A stretch of DNA of 64,000 nt from Pseudomonadota bacterium (GTDB lineage: Bacteria; Pseudomonadota; Gammaproteobacteria; Burkholderiales; Burkholderiaceae_C), in assembly GCA_018241225.1 (NCBI GenBank), contig JAFEEG010000010.1, forward strand, positions 480,183 through 544,182, written 5' to 3'. Below, one piece after another: positions 49,983 through 57,197 of this stretch. The notes below the pieces were generated by a model. That model made no database searches. It was given only the letters and a program-made list of their open reading frames with translations, and had not been told where the DNA came from. Within the stretch, counting starts at the first letter, position 1, and the number at the start of each line of letters is the position of its first letter. The position numbers and the translations under genes are program-made.

Positions 49983-50680
49983 CAGAAGTCTCCCGGGCCC
50001 ATCTTGGGCAAGGTGTAGTCCATCATGCTGGCGCGTCCGATGCCGCTTCCCAGCGGAGCGCGCGGCGTGATCCGCCATTCGGCCGCGACGTTGTACTGGG
50101 CGCGGTCCATCTGGTTGTGAATGACGAACAGCAGGCTGTCCTGCCACTTCGCCTCGAAATCCTTTCTCGGCATGGTGCGCGTGCCGCGCGCCGGATCGCC
50201 CAGCAGCACCCGCTCGGCCTGCACGCCCTTGACCACGACGAAGTGGTGGTAGCCGCCTTCGTTGATGAGCACGATGGCCGGCACCCGTGCTTCGTTGAGC
50301 TTGTCCAGCGGAAGCTGGAAGCCGTCGGCATCGAAGCCGCGCGCCGCGAGGAAGCGCTTCATGTCCAGCAGCGAAAAGCCCTCGCGGTGAATCTTGGCCT
50401 GGTCGCCGTGTTCGTACATCTCCTGGAACACCGTCTCTTCGGTGACCGGGTAGCCGTAGTGATGTGTCAGCAGCGTGGCGATGGCCGCCGAGCCGCAGCT
50501 GAAGTCGTACTTCTGGATGAGCGTGGTGCGCGTGCGCGTCTGCTTCATGCTCGTCAGCGGCAGGGTGTAGTCGCCCCCGCCCATGCTGGGCATGTAGGCC
50601 TGCTGGGCAGCCACCGAAGTGGCCGCCGCTGCAAGCACTGCCAGAAATAGCGATGCGCGCATGAGAAAAGCCTCGCTCAT
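49982..50680 (-). CDS. Stand-alone C39-family cysteine peptidase (FapD-like)
   Basis: A 232-residue exported peptidase with a signal peptide (residues about 7-25). The C39 core has Gln56 and Cys62 in QKYDFSCGSAAIATLL, His145/His146 in GGYHHFVVVKG and Asp162 in LLGDPARG. Most C39 domains are fused to an ABC exporter; one acting alone in the periplasm recalls FapD of the Pseudomonas Fap amyloid system. The ATG at 50680 overlaps the previous stop (ATGA); one at 50662 is the alternative. It probably processes an operon-encoded exported protein. Confidence 0.82.
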   Translation of the reverse strand: MSEAFLMRASLFLAVLAAAATSVAAQQAYMPSMGGGDYTLPLTSMKQTRTRTTLIQKYDFSCGSAAIATLLTHHYGYPVTEETVFQEMYEHGDQAKIHREGFSLLDMKRFLAARGFDADGFQLPLDKLNEARVPAIVLINEGGYHHFVVVKGVQAERVLLGDPARGTRTMPRKDFEAKWQDSLLFVIHNQMDRAQYNVAAEWRITPRAPLGSGIGRASMMDYTLPKMGPGDF

Positions 50681-51045
50681 TCCATCTGCAGATTGAGGAT
50701 CACCGCGTTCTGGATCAGCACGTTGGCACCCGAGTTCTGGATCACGATCGGCATCCCGCTCATGTTTGAGAACGAGCCAGTGCCGATGGTGTTAGTACCC
50801 GTTGTGACATCGCGGGCCGAGTTGTCCGCGGTGACGCCGTCCAGCGTCATGCTGTTGCGCACCTGCGCGCCGCCCCGGACACCGGAGAGAGTCTCCGAAT
50901 TCACCGGGTTGGCAAACAGGGCACTGCCGGCGGCGTCGGCCACCGACGTTTCGGCGCCAGGACTCGCCGTCTGGGCAAGCACGGGCGAAAAAGCCGCCGT
51001 GCCAAGAGCGAGGCATGCGCACGCCAGGGATTTGCGGACTGTCAT
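50677..51045 (-). CDS. Small exported protein with Q/N-rich beta-prone C-terminus
   Basis: A 122-residue protein with a signal peptide (residues about 1-25, ending VLAQ). A SETLSGVRGGAQVRNSMTLDGVTADNS segment is followed by a C-terminal region NMSGMPIVIQNSGANVLIQ that resembles the end of the glycine-rich protein upstream. GGAGGA precedes its ATG. Candidate minor fibre subunit or nucleator. Confidence 0.78.
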   Translation of the reverse strand: MTVRKSLACACLALGTAAFSPVLAQTASPGAETSVADAAGSALFANPVNSETLSGVRGGAQVRNSMTLDGVTADNSARDVTTGTNTIGTGSFSNMSGMPIVIQNSGANVLIQNAVILNLQME

Positions 51046-51085
51046 CACCGTTATTCCTCCACGTTGGCGCTGTCCGATGTGGCGA

Positions 51086-51126
51086 CGCGAGCCGCGCCCA
51101 CCCGCGAGGGCGGGGCGCGGCTCGCG
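51086..51126 (-). other. Strong intercistronic hairpin
   Basis: A 14-bp perfect stem (51086-51099 with 51113-51126) around a 13-base loop lies between the stop of the glycine-rich gene and the next ATG. There is no T-run on either strand, so it is more likely an mRNA-stabilising or processing element than a terminator. It would let the abundant subunit be made in excess over downstream genes. Confidence 0.6.
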
Positions 51127-51136
51127 CCAGTGGGCC

Positions 51137-52573
51137 TTACGGTCCGCCAACCGTCAGGTTGGCCTGGACGTTCACGCTTTGCTGAACCAGCGAGGCAAAG
51201 CCGCTGTTCTGGTTCGCAAGCATCACGCCTGCAGCCGATTGGCCGACGCTCGACATCATGTTGGACATGTCGAACGTGCCGGTGCTGACGCTGATCGCGC
51301 CGCCAGCGCCGCCCGCACCACCTGCACCTGTACCGCCCGTGCCGCCTGCGGCAGTGTTGGTGCCGCCGCTGCCTGCGCCGCCGGTGCCACCCGTGCCGCT
51401 GCCACCAGCGCCGCCGTTGCCACCGTTACCGGCGGTATTGCTGCCATTGGAGGCGCTGCCATTGGTTGCACTGCCATTGGTTGCTGCGCCACCGGCACCA
51501 CCCGTGCCGTTGCCCGCCGTGTGCGTGCCACCGGCACCTCCCGACGCTGCACCACCGGCACCGCCTGCACCGCCAGCACCGCCCGTGCCGCCGGCACCGC
51601 CTGCCGCGCCCGCACCTGCCGTGTTGGTGCCACCCGCGCCGCCGGACGCGCCCGCGCCGCCGCTGTTGCTGCCGCCTGCGCCGCCGGCGCCCGAGGCAGA
51701 GGCGCCGCCAGCGCCGCCCGCACCACCTGCACCGGCATTGGTGCCGTCACCGCCAGCACGGCCACCACGGCCACCGTTGGCGCTGCCAGAATTGCCGCTA
51801 TCGCCACCGCTGGCGAAGCCTGCCGAGCCGCCGCCACCGCCGCGTCCGCCATTGGCGTCGCCCGAGGAGCCGCCACCGCCGCCGTCACCGCCGCCACCCG
51901 CACCGGCTCCGCGTCCCCCGCTGGCGCCATTGGCCGTGGCACGTGCGCCGTCGGCACTGCCGTTGGAATTGCCGCCCGTGCCGCGGCCGCCGTTGCCGGC
52001 CGTGGCGCTGCCGTTTGTGGCACTGCCGTTGCTGACATCACCGTTGGAGGCCGAGCCGCCGTCGGCGCCAACCGCGCCGCGAGCGCCCACGCCGCCCTGA
52101 CCGGTACCACCGGTACCGCTACCTGTGGCATTGCCTGTCCCGCCGGCGCCGCCGCGGCCGCCGTAGCCCTTGCCACCAGCTGCCGAGCCTTCGTTGTAAG
52201 CGGAGTTCCCGATGCCGTGGATATTGTTGCCGGTCACCGTGCCTTCCAGCCTGCTCAGTGCCACCACCTTGGTGGTGTTGAAAGCGTTGCTGAACGTGCC
52301 TGTCGAGCCGTTGTTTATCGCGGCCGACCTCGACGCGCTGGCCTCGGCGTCACCGGTGCGAGTGCGCGTGTGCGTGCTGCTGTCGCTGCGGCTGTGGGTA
52401 CTGCTGTCGGAACGGCTGTGGGTGCTGCTGTCACTCGCATCCACGCTCACCGTATTGTTGTCCAGCGATACGTTCGTTCCGCCGTCACCGCTCCCTGTAG
52501 TCTGGTCGTTAGCGGCGAATGCCAAGCCACTGAATGCCAGGGCTAGTGCAGACGCCAAGAGTGTCTTTTTCAT
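51137..52573 (-). CDS. Giant glycine-rich exported protein, candidate fibre/matrix subunit
   Basis: A 478-residue protein. The ATG at 52573 follows a GGAGG site. Signal peptide residues 1-20 (MKKTLLASALALAFSGLAFA). The mature N-terminus has near-repeats of SSTHSRSD (three copies, residues about 34-57), then a conserved-looking region (GSTGTFSNAFNTTKVVALSRLEGTVTGNN, about 80-112), then roughly residues 120-420 of Gly/Ala/Asn/Ser/Thr low complexity with GGAGG, NGSATNGS and GGTNTAG units. The last 50 residues are not repetitive (GTFDMSNMMSSVG... QQSVNVQANLTVGG). No sorting signal is visible; export probably uses the C39 and FapF-like partners. It is the first gene of a four-gene operon. Confidence 0.85.
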   Translation of the reverse strand: MKKTLLASALALAFSGLAFAANDQTTGSGDGGTNVSLDNNTVSVDASDSSTHSRSDSSTHSRSDSSTHTRTRTGDAEASASRSAAINNGSTGTFSNAFNTTKVVALSRLEGTVTGNNIHGIGNSAYNEGSAAGGKGYGGRGGAGGTGNATGSGTGGTGQGGVGARGAVGADGGSASNGDVSNGSATNGSATAGNGGRGTGGNSNGSADGARATANGASGGRGAGAGGGGDGGGGGSSGDANGGRGGGGGSAGFASGGDSGNSGSANGGRGGRAGGDGTNAGAGGAGGAGGASASGAGGAGGSNSGGAGASGGAGGTNTAGAGAAGGAGGTGGAGGAGGAGGAASGGAGGTHTAGNGTGGAGGAATNGSATNGSASNGSNTAGNGGNGGAGGSGTGGTGGAGSGGTNTAAGGTGGTGAGGAGGAGGAISVSTGTFDMSNMMSSVGQSAAGVMLANQNSGFASLVQQSVNVQANLTVGGP

Positions 52574-53130
52574 GAAGCCTCCAGTTAGGTTGATGAAACG
52601 CAAGGACAAGCGATCGACTTGCACGATCGCAAATCGACCGAGGCGCACTGCAACTTCGGGGCCAGTACGTACTTCTTTTGCATCAATTGCCTGCGCTTGC
52701 GAGGAAGCATGCGGGTTGCGGCACCCCTGTACGCAAATTGAGTACGTAGCGAGCAGGCTATTGGCACTGCCCCTCGATGGCGCATGTGTCACACCTGCTT
52801 GACGCTGGTGATGGCCCACACACCTGACGCTCGAAGGCATGTGCCTGCACGCGGGGTGGAGATCGATTCGATGACTGCAAGGTGACTGTCACATCGCCGA
52901 GTCAGCCGTTCGTACTGCCTGTTCGGGATGCAAGAAGCGCACCATTCATGCGTTGCGCCCGGGGCTGCGAAGCGCCTGCAATCGCGCGGTGCATCACTCC
53001 TGTGACAGTGGCGTATCCGTAGGAGTGGGTTTACTTTTGTTTGCAAATTGCGCCTTGCCTCTGCTCGAAGGGAACGCGTAGGCTGACTGCCCCAAGCAAT
53101 TCGAACCAAGAATGAAGGGCGAGGGGGTTC
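52574..53130. promoter_or_regulatory. Divergent 557-base control region between glycine-rich and FapF-like genes
   Basis: No gene is visible. It holds a sigma54-type promoter for the leftward operon (52649-52664) and three copies of the core TGTCACA: 52787-52793 and 52887-52893 on plus, 53001-53007 on minus. The second and third are part of an exact inverted 9-mer, ACTGTCACA at 52885-52893 and its complement at 53001-53009. The second also lies in a perfect GTGAC-T-GTCAC palindrome (52882-52892). These may be activator sites. A weak TTGCCT/TAGGCT pair (53055-53060, 53079-53084) is the only sigma70 candidate seen for the rightward gene. Confidence 0.5.
52649..52664 (-). promoter_or_regulatory. 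Sigma54-type promoter of the glycine-rich operon
   Basis: Read leftward the sequence is TGGCCCCGAAGTTGCA, matching TGGCACG-N4-TTGCW at 14 of 16 positions including both invariant dinucleotides and the spacing. Transcription would start near 52638, giving a leader of about 65 bases. A VpsR-like sigma54 activator is encoded 2 kb away. Confidence 0.68.
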
Positions 53131-54537
53131 ATGCGTACATTCCACCGGCGCCGGCTGCGCTTGATCGTCTTGTGCTCATGCCTGGCGTGCGCTGCGGCGG
53201 GAGTGCACGCACAGCAAGCCCAGCAGGCGACTCAGAACAAGGCCGGCCGCAATGCAGTGCCCACCGCCAAGCGCGTGGATGCGCTGCAGCAGCAGCTCGA
53301 CGCGCAGAGTCAGCAGCTCGACCAGCTGCGCAGTCGCCTGGCAGAGCAGGAGGAGCGCTACCGTCAACTGCAAGAACGCCTCGGACCGAACCAGGAAGCG
53401 CGCCAGGAGGCACGCAAGCCCACGGTGCGCCCGCCTGGCACGCCGGTGCCCGAAGGTGGCGGCGCTGCTGCGGCGGCCGCTGCCACGGCGGCCAGTGCGG
53501 CGGTTGCTGCCGAAGCGGGGCAGGCGGGTACCGAGGCCGCACGGCCGGTACAGGTGGGCGTGGCACCGGCAGAGGAATCGGTGGCGCCCCCCATGGCGCA
53601 GATCTTCGACGAGCCCAGCATCCTCACGCCCAAGGGCCACTACGTGCTGGAGCCATCCTTCCAGTACAACTACTCGTCCAACGACCGCGTGGCGCTGGTG
53701 GGCTACACGGTCATCCCGGCCATCCTGATCGGCCTGATCGATGTGCGCGAAGTCAAGCGCAACACCATGATCCCGACGTTCACGGGCCGCTGGGGCGTGA
53801 CCAACAAGATGGAGCTGGAGCTCAAGGTCCCCTACGTGATCCGCTCCGACAGCACCGTCAGCCGCGAGATCTTCACCGGCTCTGCCGTCGACAACGTGTT
53901 CGACACCAAGGGCAACGGCCTGGGCGACGTGGAGTTGGCCATGCGCTACCAGATCTTCAGCGCCAAGGAGAACTGGCCCTACCTCGTGGGCGGGCTGCGC
54001 TTCAAGTCGAGAACGGGCAAGGACCCGTTCGAGGTGGTCACCGATTGCGTGACCCGCTGCCTGGGCAACACCACCGGCACCGGCTTGCCGCTGGATGCAC
54101 CCACCGGCTCGGGCTTCTATTCGCTGCAGCCCAGCGTCACCTGGCTCTACCCCAGCGATCCGGCCGTGTTCTTCGGCGGCCTGAGCTACACCTACAACTT
54201 CGGGCGCGACAACGTGAGCCGGCTGGTGCTCGACAACCAGCAGGAAGAGCTGGGCTCCATCAAGCCCGGCGACGTATGGGGCATGAACTTCGGCATGGGC
54301 CTGTCGATCAACGAGCGTTCGTCCTTCAGCCTTGGCATGGAGCTCTATTCGGTCGGCCCGACCCAGCAGAACGGGCAGACGGTGCGTGGCTCGGTGCGCA
54401 CGCAGCTGGCATCGCTGCTGCTGGGCTATTCGTTCCGGCTGACCGACAAGACCAACATCAACGTGTCCATCGGCGCAGGCCTGACGCGTGACACGCCCGA
54501 CCTGCAGCTGACGGTCCGGGTGCCGATGTCCTTCTGA
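53131..54537 (+). CDS. FapF-like outer-membrane beta-barrel protein with N-terminal coiled coil
   Basis: A 468-residue exported protein. Signal peptide about residues 1-28. A coiled coil follows (VDALQQQLDAQSQQLDQLRSRLAEQEERYRQLQERL, about 48-85), then an Ala-rich linker (about 110-135), then a beta-barrel domain from about residue 155 with many alternating strands (SILTPKGHYVLEPSFQYNYSS, YTVIPAILIGLIDVREVKRNTMIPTF, VPYVIRSDSTVS) ending in Phe (VRVPMSF), as outer-membrane proteins do. Coiled coil plus barrel is the layout of FapF, the amyloid-secretion pore of Pseudomonas. It is divergent from the glycine-rich operon. Confidence 0.82.
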   Translation: MRTFHRRRLRLIVLCSCLACAAAGVHAQQAQQATQNKAGRNAVPTAKRVDALQQQLDAQSQQLDQLRSRLAEQEERYRQLQERLGPNQEARQEARKPTVRPPGTPVPEGGGAAAAAAATAASAAVAAEAGQAGTEAARPVQVGVAPAEESVAPPMAQIFDEPSILTPKGHYVLEPSFQYNYSSNDRVALVGYTVIPAILIGLIDVREVKRNTMIPTFTGRWGVTNKMELELKVPYVIRSDSTVSREIFTGSAVDNVFDTKGNGLGDVELAMRYQIFSAKENWPYLVGGLRFKSRTGKDPFEVVTDCVTRCLGNTTGTGLPLDAPTGSGFYSLQPSVTWLYPSDPAVFFGGLSYTYNFGRDNVSRLVLDNQQEELGSIKPGDVWGMNFGMGLSINERSSFSLGMELYSVGPTQQNGQTVRGSVRTQLASLLLGYSFRLTDKTNINVSIGAGLTRDTPDLQLTVRVPMSF

Positions 54538-54563
54538 CACCTCCAGCTCTTGGGGTCTGCAAC

Positions 54564-55997
54564 ATGCCACCGCCGGAAGTGCTTTGCCTGACGCTGGATG
54601 GAGATGCAAGTGGCGCTGCGGCACACCTGGTGTCGCACGAGTGGGCCGTGACCCACGCGCACGGCGTGGCGGCCGCCCAGCGGATGCTGGCGCACGGCCA
54701 CTTCGACGTGGGCCTGCTCATCGCCGGCTCCCGGCTTGGCACGCCGGCTTCGGCCATCGAGGCGGTGGTGCATTCGTCGGACGCAATCGAGTGGGTTGCG
54801 TTGTGCGAACCCCAGGCCCTGGAGCAGGCGGAGTTTCGGGACCTGGTGCTGGACTGCTTCTTCGACCACCACGTGCTGCCGGTCGACTGGCATGCCTTGT
54901 CGGTGATGCTTCAGCACGCCCAGCAGCGTGCGCTCCTGCGCCAGCGCCGCCAGGGCGAAGCGCGGGGCAACGACGCGCTGGGCATGGTGGGGCAGAGCGC
55001 GGTGATCTCGCGCCTGCGTGCCGAGATCCGAAAGGTGGCAGTCACCGACGCGCCGGTACTCATCGGCGGTGAAAGCGGCAGCGGCAAGGAACTGGCTGCG
55101 CGCGCCATCCACCAATGCTCGCAGCGCGCTGCGGGGCCCTTCGTGGTGGTCAACTGCGGCGCCATTGCACCCACCCTCATTCATTCGGAACTGTTCGGCC
55201 ACGAGCGCGGCGCCTTCACCGGCGCCTCGTCGGAGCGGCGCGGGCTGATCGAGGCCGCCAACGGCGGCACCATCTTCCTGGACGAAATCGGCGACCTGCC
55301 GCTGGACTTGCAGACCAACCTGCTGCGCTTCCTGCAGGAAAAGACCATCAACCGCGTGGGCGCCGTGCGAAACATGAAGGTCGACGTGCGCGTGGTGGCG
55401 GCCTCGCACGTGGACCTGGCCGAGGCGGTGGCGGTAGGGCGATTTCGCGAGGACCTGTTCTACCGCCTCAATGTGCTGTCCATCGACGTGCTGCCGCTGC
55501 GCAAGCGGATGGAGGACGTCCGGGTGCTGGCCGAGCATTTCTTCCAGCGCTGCGCGGTGGCCGGGCGCACGCGTGCGCGTGGCTTCAGCCGCCAGGCGAT
55601 GGAGGCGATGCAGGCGCATGTCTGGCCGGGCAATGTGCGCGAGCTCTACAACAGGGTGCAGCGCGCAGTCGTCATGACCGACCGGCGCCTGATCGCGCCG
55701 CAGGACCTGGGCCTGTCGATGGCCGACGCTGCCGTCGGCGTGGCGTTGAACACGGCACGCATCACGGCCGAGCGCGACGTGATCTGCATGACCTTGAACC
55801 GGGTAGGCCGAAACATCACGCATGCGGCGCGCGAGCTGGGCGTCTCGCGCATGACGCTGTACCGCCTCATGGACAAGCACCGCATCACGATGGAAGAGCG
55901 CTCTGCTGGTCAGGCGGCCGTGCCGAGCTGGGATGCGGCGGCGCAGCCGCTGCGGATTGCGCCCTCCAGGGTGGCCGGGTACGGGCCTTCGACGTAG
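54564..55997 (+). CDS. VpsR-like sigma54-dependent activator
   Basis: A 477-residue regulator. The N-terminal domain (1-130) is a divergent receiver with no phosphoacceptor Asp and the pattern EWVALCEP...FRDLVLDCFFDHHVLPVDW seen in VpsR-type proteins. The AAA+ part has Walker A GESGSGKE (169-176), GAFTGA (216-221) and IFLDEIGD. A Fis-type helix-turn-helix ends at about residue 447 (NITHAARELGVSRMTLYRLMDKHRI). VpsR-type activators respond to c-di-GMP and control biofilm matrix genes. It follows the FapF-like gene by 26 bases. Its last 88 bases overlap the convergent hpnE. Confidence 0.88.
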   Translation: MPPPEVLCLTLDGDASGAAAHLVSHEWAVTHAHGVAAAQRMLAHGHFDVGLLIAGSRLGTPASAIEAVVHSSDAIEWVALCEPQALEQAEFRDLVLDCFFDHHVLPVDWHALSVMLQHAQQRALLRQRRQGEARGNDALGMVGQSAVISRLRAEIRKVAVTDAPVLIGGESGSGKELAARAIHQCSQRAAGPFVVVNCGAIAPTLIHSELFGHERGAFTGASSERRGLIEAANGGTIFLDEIGDLPLDLQTNLLRFLQEKTINRVGAVRNMKVDVRVVAASHVDLAEAVAVGRFREDLFYRLNVLSIDVLPLRKRMEDVRVLAEHFFQRCAVAGRTRARGFSRQAMEAMQAHVWPGNVRELYNRVQRAVVMTDRRLIAPQDLGLSMADAAVGVALNTARITAERDVICMTLNRVGRNITHAARELGVSRMTLYRLMDKHRITMEERSAGQAAVPSWDAAAQPLRIAPSRVAGYGPST

Positions 55998-57184
55998 TCG
56001 CCGCAGGCCAGCAGTCCTGGCGCGACCTGCATTGCCGGGCGCACCAGCCCCGGCGTGCAGGCAAAGGTGGCGCGCTTTTCCACAACGGTCTGCACGAGCT
56101 GCAGATTGCCTTCGTCCAGCTGCGCGGCGGCCTGCGCCAGCACCTGGGCCTGCAGTTGCTCCCTGCTTGCCGTGCTCGCGCTGACCACGAATGCCAGCAG
56201 CCCTTGCGGGCCGCCCAGCAGGCTTCGATCGAACACGAACTGGGCAGGCGCCTGGGGGCCGTTGCGCAGTGCCACCATGGGCGCGGGCAGCAGGCGCTGG
56301 GCGCCCTGGGCATACACGGTGGCAATGGCCTCGTAGCGCAGGCCTTCGGCCGCGGCCACCCAGGCGCCCGCTTCGATGCCGGTGCCGAGCACCAGCCGCG
56401 CGGCGTCCCAAGGCGCGCCCGCAAGCACCACCCGGTCGAAGGCTTCGCCGTCGACTTGCCAGCCCCCTGCATCAGGCCGCAGTGCCTGAACGCGCTGCCC
56501 AAGGCGCAACTGCGCGCCTTGCTGCACCAGCCAGCCGCCGGCTGCATCGGGCAGCAGGCGGCCCAGGTCGACGCGCGGCAGCAGCAGGTCGGCGCCACCG
56601 CGTTCGGCGAACAGGGCGTCGTGCAGGACGCGCAGGAAGACCTGGCCGCTGGACTGGTTCACCGGCGTATTGAGCGCCGAGACGCACAGCGGCTCGATCA
56701 GCTCCTTGGTGACGCGAGGCGTGAGTGCGGCGCACAAGTCAGCCACCGTGCGGTGCGCTTCGCATTGAAAGCCGGCGGCGCGCCAGGCCAGGGCGGTGCG
56801 CAGCAGGGCGAGCTTGTCGCGCCACGACCAGCCGCGTGCGGTCAGGATGCCCGCTGCCAGGTCCAGCGGCGCCGGCAGGCGGGGCAGGGCGATGCCACCG
56901 CCGTCGGCAAAGCGCAAGTGCAGCGGCGTGCGAAGCAGCGCGGCATCGGGTTGCACGCCGAGTTCGCGCATGAGCGCCAGCGTGGCGCTGTAGGCCCCAA
57001 TGAGAATGTGCTGGCCGTTGTCGAGCACCAGGCCGCCGTCGGCGTCGACTCGCCGGGCCCTGCCGCCCAGGGTTCGGGCCGCCTCGAACACGACCACCTC
57101 GTGGCCGGCGCGCACGGCATGCACCGCACACGCCAGGCCGGCCCAGCCGGCGCCCACCACCGCGACCTTCATGCGCAGGGACAT
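55910..57184 (-). CDS. hpnE: Hydroxysqualene dehydroxylase
   Basis: A 424-residue FAD-dependent amine-oxidase-fold protein. The dinucleotide motif VAVVGAGWAGLACAVHAVRAGHEVVVFEA is at residues about 7-35 and GGRARR follows. The C-terminal GDYVEGPYPATLEGAIRSG is the FAD-closing motif. HpnE reduces hydroxysqualene to squalene in hopanoid-producing bacteria. It starts 13 bases after hpnD; an internal ATG at 57172 is the alternative start. Confidence 0.92.
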   Translation of the reverse strand: MSLRMKVAVVGAGWAGLACAVHAVRAGHEVVVFEAARTLGGRARRVDADGGLVLDNGQHILIGAYSATLALMRELGVQPDAALLRTPLHLRFADGGGIALPRLPAPLDLAAGILTARGWSWRDKLALLRTALAWRAAGFQCEAHRTVADLCAALTPRVTKELIEPLCVSALNTPVNQSSGQVFLRVLHDALFAERGGADLLLPRVDLGRLLPDAAGGWLVQQGAQLRLGQRVQALRPDAGGWQVDGEAFDRVVLAGAPWDAARLVLGTGIEAGAWVAAAEGLRYEAIATVYAQGAQRLLPAPMVALRNGPQAPAQFVFDRSLLGGPQGLLAFVVSASTASREQLQAQVLAQAAAQLDEGNLQLVQTVVEKRATFACTPGLVRPAMQVAPGLLACGDYVEGPYPATLEGAIRSGCAAASQLGTAA

Positions 57185-57197
57185 TGGCCCAGCGGGC

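Noticed and set aside
51086..51126. Calling the hairpin after the glycine-rich gene an intrinsic terminator.
   Set aside because: Neither strand has a T-run and the downstream genes appear to depend on the same transcript.
51258..52100. A 280-codon proline-rich open frame on plus, antisense to the glycine-rich gene.
   Set aside because: Pro-rich translation is the mirror of Gly-rich codons. It has no ribosome site and no signal peptide of its own.
51300..52150. A CRISPR-like or satellite DNA array in the repeated GGC-rich stretch.
   Set aside because: The repetition follows codons of a glycine-rich protein in one frame with irregular unit length; there are no uniform spacers.
52720..52734. 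A rightward -24/-12 promoter for the FapF-like gene.
   Set aside because: GG and GC are 13 bases apart and not 12, and no other rightward match was found between 52574 and 53130.
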